This document shows, piece after piece, positions 8,496 to 17,380 of a stretch of DNA of 64,000 nt. The translations under genes and the position numbers were made by a program. The stretch is taken from contig NZ_BCWY01000024.1 of assembly GCF_001894825.1 (NCBI RefSeq), forward strand, positions 56,198 to 120,197. The letters are read 5' to 3'. Numbering within the stretch: the stretch's first letter is position 1; each line of letters starts with the position of its first letter. Source of the stretch: Rhodococcus jostii NBRC 16295 (GTDB lineage: Bacteria; Actinomycetota; Actinomycetes; Mycobacteriales; Mycobacteriaceae). The notes under the pieces were generated by a model, which was not told the origin of the DNA, made no database searches, and saw only the letters and a list, made by a program, of their open reading frames with translations.

Positions 8496-9511
8496 GGGTT
8501 CTCACGCCTCAGCTCGGTGATGTCGGGTTCGGAGAGGTCGCCGCCGGTCTCGAGGGTTTCGGCCTCGGCACTCTCGAGAGCTTCGGCCAGGACTGCCGTG
8601 GCGCCCACCGGGTTTCCCTCGGCGTCGAACTCGAGGGCCTGATCGTGGTGGCTGCCGAGATAGGCATCGACCACCGCGTTGTTGGACGAGAGATGCTCCG
8701 GCGTGGATTCGGCGATCACACTGCCCTGCGCCATCACGACCACCCAGTCGCTGATGTCGCGGATGACGTCCATGTCGTGCTCGACGAACACGACGGTCAT
8801 GCCCTCGTCCCGCAGCGATTTGATGTGCCCCAGGAGGCTCTGCGTCAGTGCCGGATTCACCCCGGCCATCGGCTCGTCGAGCATCACCACGGTCGGTTCC
8901 GTCATCAGCGCCCGCGCCATCTCGAGCAGTTTGCGCTGACCGCCGGACAGCGAACCGGCGAGGTCGTCGGACTTGGTGTCGAGTGTGAATCGCGCGAGCA
9001 ATTCGTTGGCGCGCTCTGTGACGGCGCGCTCCTGTCCCTTCCACGTCCACGGAAGCAGGGTGTTGAATATCCGCTCGCCGCGTTGCCCGGTGGCGCCGAG
9101 CCGCACGTTGTCGAGCACCGTCAGCTTCGACAGCGCCTTGGTGAGCTGGAACGTGCGGACGACGCCGCGGCGCGCCACCTGGTGCGGGTACATCCGGCCG
9201 AGGGACTGCCCGTCCATCGACCAGGTGCCGCTGTCCGGCCGGTCGAAACCGGTGAGGAGGTTGAACAGGGTGGTCTTGCCTGCTCCGTTGGGTCCGATCA
9301 ATCCGGTGATGCAGCCGCGCTGAATCTCCAGATGCGCCACGTCGACGGCCTTGAGTCCGCCGAACGTACGGGACACGTTGTCGACGACGAGGATCGGGTC
9401 GGGTTTCGGTGCGCCGGGGGAGTGCGGGACGTCGGTGAAGATGGAGGCCCGTTCCTCGGCGGAGAGCACGGTGTCGGTTTGCAGATGATCCGGCAGTCTG
9501 TGGTCAGGCAT
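8492..9511 (-). CDS. livG: Liv-type ABC transporter ATPase LivG
   Basis: The 339-residue ATPase has Walker A LIGPNGAGKTTLFNLLTG, signature LSGGQRKLLEMARALM and Walker B VVMLDEPMAGVNP, followed by the LivG-specific C-terminal BCA_ABC_TP segment around AYLGSHHDQ. It is longer than the usual 250-260 residues because of about 30 extra N-terminal and 45 extra Glu/Ala-rich C-terminal residues. It overlaps livM by 8 bp and livF by 4 bp. Confidence 0.9.
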
Positions 9512-10493
9512 TGAGCTGCACCTCCCGCTTGTTGCCCAGTATGCCCTGCGGCCGGAAGACCATCAGCACCGCGATCATGATGCCGAGGAGGACGAACCGC
9601 ATGGCGCCGACCTGCTGTTCCGTCAGTGGCAACAGCGGTTCGGGCCCGGAGATGGCCTGCCGCAGCAGTGCGTCCGGGATGGCCAGCAGGAACCAGAACA
9701 GCATCGCACCGACCACCGGTCCGAAGACGGTGGCCGCGCCGCCGAGGATGAGCGCGCCGAACGCGAAGAACGTCTGGGCGGTGGAGTAGAAGTCGGGGTT
9801 GATCGACTTGGTCTGCAATGCGTTGAACACACCGCCGAGCCCGCCGATCATGCCGCCGAGGACCAGCGCCTGCATCTTGTAGACGAAGACGTTCTTGCCC
9901 AGCGCGCGGGCAGCGTCCTCGTCCTCGCGGACGGCCTTGAGGACGCGGCCCCACGGGCTGTGCGTCAGCAGGTACACGAACCCGCACAGCACGAGGACGA
10001 GGGTCCATCCGACGACCATCGACCAGAGGTCGTCGCCGTAGAACTTGACGCCGAGGAAGTTGTACTGCTTACCCGAATCGAACGGGCTGAGCGTGGTGAA
10101 CGGATCCGCGAAACCGAACAGGCCGTTGGTGGATCCGGTGATGGAATCCGAAGCGGTGGACCGGAATATCAGCCGCAGGATCTCCGACGCGGCGATCGTG
10201 ACGATGGCGAGGTAGTCGGCCCGCAACCGCAGCGTCGGGATACCGAGGACGACGGCCAGCAGCCCGGCGGCGGCGAGACCGACGAGGATGCCGACCCACA
10301 GCGGCTGATGGTAGGTGACGGTCATGATCCCGACGCCGTAGCCGCCGAGGAGTGCGAAACCGATCTGACCGAAGTTCAGCAGTCCGGCGTAGCCGAAGTG
10401 CAGGTTGAGGCCGATCGCGAGCAGCGCGTAGAAGATCGCCGACGGACCGATCAGCTGGGCGAGAGAGACCTGGAGTGCTCCTGTGACGTCCAT
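9504..10493 (-). CDS. livM: Liv-type ABC transporter permease LivM
   Basis: This 329-residue multi-spanning membrane protein has the LivM signatures LHFGYAGLLNFGQIGF near the N-terminus and GRVLKAVREDEDAARALGKNVF in the cytoplasmic coupling loop. The late block YSTAQTFFAFGALILGGAATVFGPVVGA is also characteristic in outline. It pairs with LivH to form the channel. The start lies 5 bp after the livH stop, so the two are co-transcribed. Confidence 0.9.
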   Translation of the reverse strand: MDVTGALQVSLAQLIGPSAIFYALLAIGLNLHFGYAGLLNFGQIGFALLGGYGVGIMTVTYHQPLWVGILVGLAAAGLLAVVLGIPTLRLRADYLAIVTIAASEILRLIFRSTASDSITGSTNGLFGFADPFTTLSPFDSGKQYNFLGVKFYGDDLWSMVVGWTLVLVLCGFVYLLTHSPWGRVLKAVREDEDAARALGKNVFVYKMQALVLGGMIGGLGGVFNALQTKSINPDFYSTAQTFFAFGALILGGAATVFGPVVGAMLFWFLLAIPDALLRQAISGPEPLLPLTEQQVGAMRFVLLGIMIAVLMVFRPQGILGNKREVQLNA

Positions 10494-10497
10494 GCCC

Positions 10498-11898
10498 TCA
10501 CCCGATCCTTTGCCGGCTGCCGAGTATGCCCTGAGGTCGGACGACCAGGATGACGATCAAGATGAGCAGTCCTCCGATGTACTTGAGGTCGGGGTTGATC
10601 ACCAGCGTCGACAGCTGGACGAGCAGACCGACGATCACGCAGCCGAGCAGCGCCCCGTAGGCGGTGCCGAGTCCGCCGAGCGTGATGCCGGCGAACATCA
10701 GCAGCAGGAGCTTGAAGCCCATCTCCCACTGCACGCGACCGCCGAGTTCGGAGATGCCGAACAGGACGCCGCCGAGGGCGGCGAGGCCGCCGCCGAGACC
10801 CCACACGAAGCGGATCACCCGTTCGACGTCGATGCCGGAGGACGCGGCCAGGTCGCGGTTGTCGGACACCGCGCGCATGGCCTTGCCGATGCGGGTCTTC
10901 TGCAGCAGCAGGGCCACTCCGACGAGGACGACGAGACTGATGGCGATGCTCACGAGGTTGGCGTCGGTGATCGCGATCGGTCCCCAGCTCCGTTCGACCT
11001 GCGCCTGGTAGTCGACGAACGGCTCCGCGCGATCGGAGAAGAAGATCAGGATCAGGTAACGCAGGGAGATCGCGAGGCCGATCGACACCACCAGCTGCGC
11101 GATCAGGCCGGTCTTGCGCCGCCGCAGCGGTTTCCAGATCGCGGCGTTGTTCAGCAGACCGATCAGGATTCCCACGATGACGGCGAGGATCGTGGCCGGG
11201 ATCAGCTGCACCCCGAACGTCACGTTGATCACCCACGCCGCAACCGCTCCGAGGGTGACGAGTTCGCCGTGCGCGAAGTTCGTCAGGCCGGTGGTGCCGT
11301 AGATCAGGCTCAGTCCGACACCGGCGATCGCGATGACGAGGCCGAACCGGAGTCCGTCGATGGTCTGGCGAATCAGCTTCTCGTAGAACGGGACCGCGGA
11401 ACCGGTCCGGGCCTCGCCGAACGAGAAGATCACCGTGTTGGTGCGACCGGCCACCACTTCGCGTTCCACCGTGCCCTGCACGCTGACGTCGTCGGGAAGG
11501 GACTCGGCGACGATCTCGAACGTGTACGTGCCGGGCGCGAGCTGGAGTTCCCAGCGGCCGTTGGACTCCGACGTCGCCTTCGCCACCTCGGTGCCCGAGG
11601 AATCGAGTGCGCGCACCTCGACGTCCGCGAGCCGTTCGCCGGCGTTGTTGAGATTGCCGCTGACCCGCACCGCGTTCTCCGGGGGCGTCGGTTGCCCGCT
11701 GGTTGCGGGTGGTGGTGGCGGGGTGGGTTCCTGTGCCGCCGCGGGACCGCCGAAAGCGATCGCCGCGACGAGGCCTAGCAGGACGAGGACGAACGCACGG
11801 CCGAGTTGCCGGGTGACCGACCCTCGCCTCGTGCGTCTCCTCGCGGATGTCGGTCGCGTCCTCACTGCTGGGAGTCGCTTCCTCACGGTTGGGGCCAC
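10498..11898 (-). CDS. livH: LivH-type permease with an N-terminal secreted Ig/carboxypeptidase-regulatory-like domain
   Basis: The 466-residue protein is far longer than ordinary LivH (about 290). It begins with an Arg-rich stretch and a signal-like segment (FVLVLLGLVAAIAFGG), then a Pro-rich linker. A beta-rich domain of about 90 residues follows (VRVSGNLNNAGERLADVEVR, later LAPGTYTFEI), resembling CarboxypepD_reg/prealbumin folds. The LivH core runs from about residue 150 to the end, with LTNFAHGELVTLGA and KAMRAVSDNRDLAASSGID. GTG 11898 is preceded by GGAGGACCTGC. It is the first gene of the permease operon and is divergent from polA. Confidence 0.85.
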   Translation of the reverse strand: MAPTVRKRLPAVRTRPTSARRRTRRGSVTRQLGRAFVLVLLGLVAAIAFGGPAAAQEPTPPPPPATSGQPTPPENAVRVSGNLNNAGERLADVEVRALDSSGTEVAKATSESNGRWELQLAPGTYTFEIVAESLPDDVSVQGTVEREVVAGRTNTVIFSFGEARTGSAVPFYEKLIRQTIDGLRFGLVIAIAGVGLSLIYGTTGLTNFAHGELVTLGAVAAWVINVTFGVQLIPATILAVIVGILIGLLNNAAIWKPLRRRKTGLIAQLVVSIGLAISLRYLILIFFSDRAEPFVDYQAQVERSWGPIAITDANLVSIAISLVVLVGVALLLQKTRIGKAMRAVSDNRDLAASSGIDVERVIRFVWGLGGGLAALGGVLFGISELGGRVQWEMGFKLLLLMFAGITLGGLGTAYGALLGCVIVGLLVQLSTLVINPDLKYIGGLLILIVILVVRPQGILGSRQRIG

Positions 11899-12056
11899 GC
11901 AGGTCCTCCGGGGACGTGTAGTCGGTCAGGAACGTGCGGCGACGGACTCGACTACCGCCCGTGCCGCAATTTCCGGACTCTAACGGCTCCGGTCGCACGA
12001 AATCGGGTTCTCGGATTTCCGGCACGTTTCGGTTGGGTATCGCATCCGGCTGATCG

Positions 12057-12079
12057 GTGTCGGATCCGCTCCCTAGACT
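12057..12079 (+). promoter_or_regulatory. RecA-NDp (PafBC-type) DNA-damage promoter of polA
   Basis: GTGTCGGAT (12057-12065), an 8-nt spacer and TAGACT (12074-12079) fit the mycobacterial LexA-independent damage promoter TTGTCRGTG-N8-TAGNNT. The -10 ends 8 bp before GTG 12088, so the mRNA is probably leaderless. Confidence 0.6.
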
Positions 12080-12087
12080 GGGCAACC

Positions 12088-14817
12088 GTGAGCCCTGCAA
12101 CCACCCCCCGGTCCACCACGTCCCCCGCGTCGTCCGACGATCGCCCCACCCTGATGCTGCTCGACGGCCACTCGCTGGCCTTCCGTGCGTTCTACGCCCT
12201 GCCCGCCGAGAACTTCAAGACACACAGCGGTCAGGTCACCAACGCCGTCTACGGGTTCACGTCGATGTTGATCAACCTGCTGCGCGACGAACAGCCCTCC
12301 CACGTGGCGGCGGCGTTCGACGTGTCCAGGCAGACGTTCCGGGCGGAGCGGTTCCCGGAGTACAAGGCGAACCGCAGCAAGGCGCCGGACGAGTTCAAGG
12401 GACAGGTCGAGATCACCAAGGACGTGCTCGGGGCCCTCGGCATCCCGGTGATGGCCGAGGAGGGCTTCGAGGCCGACGACATCATCGCCACCCTCACCAC
12501 CCAGGCCGAGGCGCTCGGATACCGGGTCCTCGTGGTCACCGGCGACCGGGACTCGCTGCAGCTGGTCACCGACGGGGTGACGGTGCTCTACCCCAAGAAG
12601 GGCGTCTCCGATCTCACCCGGTTCACGCCGGCAGCCGTCGAGGAGAAGTACGGGCTCACACCTGCGCAGTACCCCGACTTCGCGGCCCTGCGCGGCGACC
12701 CGAGCGACAATCTGCCGGGAATCCCGGGGGTGGGGGAGAAGACCGCCACCAAGTGGATCAAGGAGTACGGCGATCTCGTCGGTCTGGTCGACAACGTCGA
12801 CAAGGTCCGCGGCAAGGTCGGGGACGCGTTGCGGGAGAACCTGCCGAACGTCCTGCTCAACCGGGAACTCACCGAGATGGTCCGCGACGTCCCGCTGCCG
12901 TACACCCCGGACCAGCTGATGCTCGCGCAGTGGGATCGGGAGAAGATCCACGCGCTGTTCGACGACCTCGAGTTCAAGGTGCTGCGTGATCGGCTGTTCG
13001 CCACGCTCGCCCCGGTCGAGGCGGAGGCCGAGGAGGGCTTCGAGGTGCGCGGTAGTGCGCTCGAACCCGGTGCGGTCGCGGACTGGTTGTCGGCGCACGC
13101 GTCGACGGGTGAGCGATCCGGCGTGTCGGTGGTCGGCACCCGCTCCCCGTACGGGGGAGACGTGACGGCGATCGCCATCGCGGCCGCCGACGGTGAGGGG
13201 GCGTACATCGCCACCGCCGCCGCCACCCCGGAGGACGAGAAGGCCCTCGGCGACTGGCTCGCCGACGCGGATCAACCGAAGGCCCTGCACGAAGCCAAGT
13301 GGGCGATGCACGCGCTCCGCGGACGCGGCTGGGTGCTGGGCGGTCTCACCAGCGACACCGCGCTGGCGGCCTACCTGGTGCGGCCGGGGCAGCGGACGTT
13401 CAACCTCGACGACCTGTCGCTGCGGTACCTGCGCCGGGAACTGCGGGTGGAGGAGACCGGCCAGGAGCAGCTGTCGCTGCTCGACGACGCCGATCAGGTC
13501 GACGCCGAAGCCGCCGAGACCGAAATTCTCAGCGCCCGCGCCGTCCTCGACCTCGCGGCCGCGCTCGACACGGAACTCGCGAACATCGAATCGACGGCTC
13601 TGCTGTCGGAGATGGAGTTGCCGCTCCTGGAGGTGCTGGCCGACATCGAGGCGTCCGGTATCGCCGTCGACGGCGACCACCTGCACGACCTGCAGAGCCG
13701 GTTCGCCGCGCAGGTCTCGGAGGCGGCCGAGGCGGCCTACGGGGTCATCGGCAAGCAGATCAACCTCGGGTCACCCAAGCAGTTGCAGGTCGTGCTGTTC
13801 GACGAGCTGGAGATGCCCAAGACGAAGAAGACGAAAACCGGCTACACCACGGACGCCGAGGCGTTGCAGAACCTGTTCGAGAAGACGTCGCACCCGTTCC
13901 TCGAGCACCTGCTCGCGCACCGCGATGCGACGCGACTGAAGGTGACCGTTGACGGTCTGCTGAAGACGGTCGCCGAGGACGGGCGCATTCACACGACGTT
14001 CAACCAGACCGTCGCGGCCACCGGCCGGCTCTCGTCCACCGAGCCCAACCTCCAGAACATACCGGTGCGGACCGATGCGGGCCGCCAGATCCGGGACGGC
14101 TTCGTCGTCGGCGAGGGTTTCGACTCGCTGCTCACCGCCGACTACAGCCAGATCGAGATGCGGATCATGGCCCACGTGTCCGGCGACGAGGGTCTGATCG
14201 AGGCGTTCAACACCGGGGAAGATCTGCACAGCTTCGTCGGTGCCCGCGCCTTCGGCGTGCCGATCGAGGAGGTCACGCCCGAGCTGCGCCGGCGGGTGAA
14301 GGCGATGTCCTACGGCCTGGCGTACGGGCTCAGCGCATTCGGGCTGGCAGCCCAGCTCAAGATCTCCACCGAAGAGGCGAAATCGCAGATGGAGGCGTAC
14401 TTCGCCCGATTCGGCGGGGTTCGCGACTACCTGCACGAGGTCGTGGAGCAGGCCCGCAAGGACGGCTACACGTCGACGCTGTACGGGCGCCGCCGCTACC
14501 TGCCCGACCTCACCAGTGACAACCGCCAGCGGCGGGAGGTCGCCGAGCGGGCCGCGCTCAACGCCCCCATCCAGGGCACCGCCGCCGACATCATCAAGGT
14601 CGCCATGATCAACGTGCAGCGTTCGCTGCGCGAGGCGGGTCTGAAGTCGCGCATGCTGCTGCAGGTCCACGACGAACTCGTTCTCGAGGTCGTCGATGCG
14701 GAACGGGAACGGGTCGAGGAGCTGGTCCGCGACAAGATGTCCTCGGCCATCGAACTGTCGGTGCCGCTCGACGTGTCCGTCGGCACCGGTCGCAGTTGGG
14801 ACGCCGCCGCACACTAG
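12088..14817 (+). CDS. polA: DNA polymerase I
   Basis: The 909-residue protein has the three PolA regions. The 5' nuclease spans about 18-310 (LMLLDGHSLAFRAFYAL, FEADDIIATL, VTGDRDSLQL). A 3'-5' exonuclease-like domain without an obvious set of catalytic acidic residues spans about 320-520. The polymerase spans about 530-909, with DYSQIEMRIMAH near 686 and HDELVLEV near 862. It fills gaps in excision repair and removes Okazaki primers. I choose GTG 12088 because the PolA-conserved sequence begins shortly after it and the promoter sits immediately upstream; the open frame extends far further without conservation. Confidence 0.95.
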   Translation: MSPATTPRSTTSPASSDDRPTLMLLDGHSLAFRAFYALPAENFKTHSGQVTNAVYGFTSMLINLLRDEQPSHVAAAFDVSRQTFRAERFPEYKANRSKAPDEFKGQVEITKDVLGALGIPVMAEEGFEADDIIATLTTQAEALGYRVLVVTGDRDSLQLVTDGVTVLYPKKGVSDLTRFTPAAVEEKYGLTPAQYPDFAALRGDPSDNLPGIPGVGEKTATKWIKEYGDLVGLVDNVDKVRGKVGDALRENLPNVLLNRELTEMVRDVPLPYTPDQLMLAQWDREKIHALFDDLEFKVLRDRLFATLAPVEAEAEEGFEVRGSALEPGAVADWLSAHASTGERSGVSVVGTRSPYGGDVTAIAIAAADGEGAYIATAAATPEDEKALGDWLADADQPKALHEAKWAMHALRGRGWVLGGLTSDTALAAYLVRPGQRTFNLDDLSLRYLRRELRVEETGQEQLSLLDDADQVDAEAAETEILSARAVLDLAAALDTELANIESTALLSEMELPLLEVLADIEASGIAVDGDHLHDLQSRFAAQVSEAAEAAYGVIGKQINLGSPKQLQVVLFDELEMPKTKKTKTGYTTDAEALQNLFEKTSHPFLEHLLAHRDATRLKVTVDGLLKTVAEDGRIHTTFNQTVAATGRLSSTEPNLQNIPVRTDAGRQIRDGFVVGEGFDSLLTADYSQIEMRIMAHVSGDEGLIEAFNTGEDLHSFVGARAFGVPIEEVTPELRRRVKAMSYGLAYGLSAFGLAAQLKISTEEAKSQMEAYFARFGGVRDYLHEVVEQARKDGYTSTLYGRRRYLPDLTSDNRQRREVAERAALNAPIQGTAADIIKVAMINVQRSLREAGLKSRMLLQVHDELVLEVVDAERERVEELVRDKMSSAIELSVPLDVSVGTGRSWDAAAH

Positions 14818-14836
14818 GCGGCGGCGCTCCTCCGCC

Positions 14837-15205
14837 CTATTCGGCCGGAGCCTGCTCGGCGATCTGCTTGCGCACCTCGTCCATGTCGAGAGCCTTGACC
14901 TGCGTGACCAGATCCTCGAGCGCCGCCGGCGGCAATGCGCCCGGCTGGCTGAACACCAGCACGCCCTCACGGAACGCCATGATCGTCGGGATCGAGCGGA
15001 TGTTCGCCGCAGCGGCGATGCCCTGCTCCGCTTCGGTGTCGACCTTGGCGTGTACCACATCGGGGTGCTGCTCGGACGAGGCCTCGAACGTGGGCGCGAA
15101 GGAGCGGCACGGTCCGCACCACGATGCCCAGAAGTCGACCAGAACGACGTCGTTGCCGGTCACGGTCTCGTCGAAGTTCTGCTGAGTCAGTGTCTTGGTG
15201 GCCAC
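14837..15205 (-). CDS. trxA: Thioredoxin
   Basis: The 122-residue thioredoxin fold has the active site WCGPC (Cys30, Cys33) in VLVDFWASWCGPCRSFAP and the cis-proline in IRSIPTIMAF. About 15 residues extend beyond the usual end (DEVRKQIAEQAPAE). It reduces protein disulfides in the cytoplasm. It converges on polA, whose stop is 20 bp away across a short GC-rich inverted repeat. Confidence 0.93.
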   Translation of the reverse strand: MATKTLTQQNFDETVTGNDVVLVDFWASWCGPCRSFAPTFEASSEQHPDVVHAKVDTEAEQGIAAAANIRSIPTIMAFREGVLVFSQPGALPPAALEDLVTQVKALDMDEVRKQIAEQAPAE

Positions 15206-15278
15206 GAGGGTCCTTTCGTTCGGTGACTGTGTTGCCTGTGCAACGCCGGGTCGCCGCCGATTCTTCCCTGCGTGCTTC

Positions 15279-16280
15279 TCAGCCGGTGCGCTCCGTGGCG
15301 CGGAACGTGCGGCGGTACGCCTGCGGGGTGGTGTGGCGGAGCCGCAGAAAATGCTGCCGCAGGACAGCGCCGCCGCCGAAGCCGACGCGCTCGGCGATCA
15401 CGTCGACCGAGAGGTCCGAGTTCTCCAGCAGGTGCTGCGCGGCCAGCACCCGCTGGTCGCTGAGCCACCGGGCGGGGGTGGTCCCGGTCTCGGCCTGGAA
15501 GCGCCGCGCGAACGTGCGGGGTGACATGTTGGCCTTGGCGGCCACGGCGGTGACCGTGAGGTCGAGGGCGAGGTGCTCGGTCATCCAGTCGAGGAGCGGC
15601 CCGAGGGTGTCGATCGTCGTCGACGGCAGCGGCATCGCCACGTACTGGGCCTGGCCGCCGTCCCGGTGGGGCGGGACCACCATGCGCCGGGCGATGCCGT
15701 TGGCCACCCGGCTGCCCTGTTCCTTGCGCACGATGTGCAGGCACAGGTCGATGCCGGCGGCGGTGCCCGCGCTGGTCAGGACGGGATCGTCGTCGACGTA
15801 GAGGACGTTTGGGTCGACGGTGGCCGCGGGATGGAGTTCGGCGAGCCGCTGGGCGTGCCGCCAGTGGGTGGTGCATTTGCGTCCGTCCAGCAGTCCGGCC
15901 GCACCGAGCACGAACGCGCCGCTGCAGAGACTGGCGACCTTGGCGCCCCGGTCGACCGCCGCCCGGAGTTTGCCGAGGAGCGGATCCATGCACGGATCGG
16001 GGTCCTTCGCGCACACGAAGGTGCCGTCTGCCTCGGCGTAGGTTCCGCCCGCGGGGACGACGACGAGGTCGGCGTCGTCGAGCCGGTCGAGGTCGTACGG
16101 AACGTCGATGCCGTAGCCGAAGCGGGTGCGGATGGGTTCCGGAGAGCCGGCGACGAGAGAGAAGTCGTAGGTGGGCAGACCGTCGTCGGATCTGTCGAAT
16201 CCGAACACCTCGCAGGCGACACCGAGTTCGAACGCCTCGGTGAGTGGCATGAGCGGTAGGACCACCTTTTTCAGCACCAC
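15279..16280 (-). CDS. GlxA-type AraC-family regulator (DJ-1/PfpI domain plus AraC helix-turn-helix)
   Basis: The 333-residue protein has an N-terminal DJ-1/PfpI-like domain (about 5-190; DADLVVVPAGGTY and VASLCSGAFVLGAAGLLDG with the nucleophile-elbow Cys). A C-terminal AraC/XylS DNA-binding domain follows (about 225-325; RTFARRFQAETGTTPARWL, AERVGFGGGAVLRQHF). Such regulators usually control nearby transport or catabolic genes. A perfect 10-bp inverted repeat at 16288-16322 lies directly before its start and before the divergent small ORF and EamA exporter, which are its likely targets. Confidence 0.88.
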   Translation of the reverse strand: MVLKKVVLPLMPLTEAFELGVACEVFGFDRSDDGLPTYDFSLVAGSPEPIRTRFGYGIDVPYDLDRLDDADLVVVPAGGTYAEADGTFVCAKDPDPCMDPLLGKLRAAVDRGAKVASLCSGAFVLGAAGLLDGRKCTTHWRHAQRLAELHPAATVDPNVLYVDDDPVLTSAGTAAGIDLCLHIVRKEQGSRVANGIARRMVVPPHRDGGQAQYVAMPLPSTTIDTLGPLLDWMTEHLALDLTVTAVAAKANMSPRTFARRFQAETGTTPARWLSDQRVLAAQHLLENSDLSVDVIAERVGFGGGAVLRQHFLRLRHTTPQAYRRTFRATERTG

Positions 16281-16287
16281 ACCAGTA

Positions 16288-16322
16288 TGGCAGAAATACG
16301 GTCAACTATGTCATTTCTGCCA
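16288..16322. promoter_or_regulatory. Perfect inverted repeat, candidate operator in divergent promoter
   Basis: TGGCAGAAAT (16288-16297) and ATTTCTGCCA (16313-16322) are exact reverse complements separated by 15 nt. The site is 8 bp from the GlxA-type regulator start and 37 bp before the small membrane ORF leading into the EamA gene. Its position fits autoregulation plus control of the exporter. Confidence 0.6.
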
Positions 16323-16358
16323 CTTTTTCTCCGGGGCAAAGGGAACCAGGCTGAAGAC

Positions 16359-16475
16359 ATGACAATTCTGGTCGTGGTACTCCTCGTGTTCCTGGCGCTC
16401 GACGCGCTGGCGCTCGCCGGCCGCACGCCCGACACCCACAACGAAGTCACCCAGCACGGGGACTTCCGGTTTTGA
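16359..16475 (+). CDS. Small single-span membrane protein upstream of the EamA exporter
   Basis: The 38-residue frame begins MTILVVVLLVFLALDALALA and ends GRTPDTHNEVTQHGDFRF. It has one strong hydrophobic helix and a polar tail. Its TGA overlaps the TTG start of the EamA gene (TTGA), suggesting translational coupling. A longer frame from 16287 would run through the inverted repeat and is less likely. No known family is recognised; it could be a real microprotein or a coupling leader. Confidence 0.5.
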   Translation: MTILVVVLLVFLALDALALAGRTPDTHNEVTQHGDFRF

Positions 16476-17380
16476 GAGCGAATCTGGCGGTCCAGTACGC
16501 GGGCGCGGCGCTCGCCTGGGGCGCGAGTTTCCTCTTCATCAAGGTCGGGCTCGAGGGCCTGTCCTTCACCCAGGTCGTCCTGTGGCGGCTGGTGTTCGGG
16601 GCGCTGACCCTCGGTGCCGTGCTCGGGCTCACCCGGACGCGGTTGCCGCGTGACGCGATCACCTGGGCGCATCTGTCGGTGCTGGCGGTCGCGCAGTGCC
16701 TCGTGCCGTGGTTGCTGTTCAGCTGGGCCGAGCAGAGCATCAGTTCGGGCCTCGCCAGCATCTTCAACGCGACGACGCCGCTGATGACGATGTCGGTGGC
16801 CCTGGCGTTCCTGCCGGGGGAGAAGCTCACGGACGCAAAGCTGTTCGGGTTGCTCCTGGGATTCTCGGGTGTCGTGGTGGTGCTGGCGCCGTGGCAGGCG
16901 GGGATCGTCGGCAGCGTTCCCGCTCAGCTCGCGTGCCTGGGGGCCACCGCGTCGTACGGCGTCGCACTGGTCTACCTGCGGCGGTTCGTGCTTCCGCGGG
17001 GCGTCGACACGCCCACCATCGCGTTCATGCAGGTGTCGATCGCCGCAGCGGCCATGGTGCTCGTCACCCCGTGGGCGGCGAGCGCACCGATGCACCTGAC
17101 GCCGGCGATCGTCGCGTCGATGATCGGACTCGGGGCGTTCGGCACCGGACTGGCGTTCGTGTGGAACACGAACGTCGTGCGAGGCTGGGGACCCACGGCC
17201 GCGTCCACCGTCACCTACCTGACGCCGGTGGTCGGTGTGGTGCTCGGTGCGGTCGCACTCGACGAGCACATCTCGTGGAACCAGCCGGTGGGGGCACTTG
17301 CGGTGATCGCGGGAATCGTCGTCACGCAACGGTCTTCGAGACGGGCGGCCGCGACGGCAACGCCCGCCGGTGTGTCGTGA
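16472..17380 (+). CDS. EamA/DMT-family exporter
   Basis: The 302-residue protein has about ten hydrophobic helices arranged as two EamA repeats: GAALAWGASFLFIKVGLEGL opens the first and PTAASTVTYLTPVVGVVLGA lies in the second. Drug/metabolite transporters of this type usually export amino acids, nucleosides or other metabolites; the substrate is unknown. It starts at TTG 16472, coupled to the preceding small ORF. It is divergent from a GlxA-type regulator that probably controls it. Confidence 0.85.
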   Translation: MRANLAVQYAGAALAWGASFLFIKVGLEGLSFTQVVLWRLVFGALTLGAVLGLTRTRLPRDAITWAHLSVLAVAQCLVPWLLFSWAEQSISSGLASIFNATTPLMTMSVALAFLPGEKLTDAKLFGLLLGFSGVVVVLAPWQAGIVGSVPAQLACLGATASYGVALVYLRRFVLPRGVDTPTIAFMQVSIAAAAMVLVTPWAASAPMHLTPAIVASMIGLGAFGTGLAFVWNTNVVRGWGPTAASTVTYLTPVVGVVLGAVALDEHISWNQPVGALAVIAGIVVTQRSSRRAAATATPAGVS

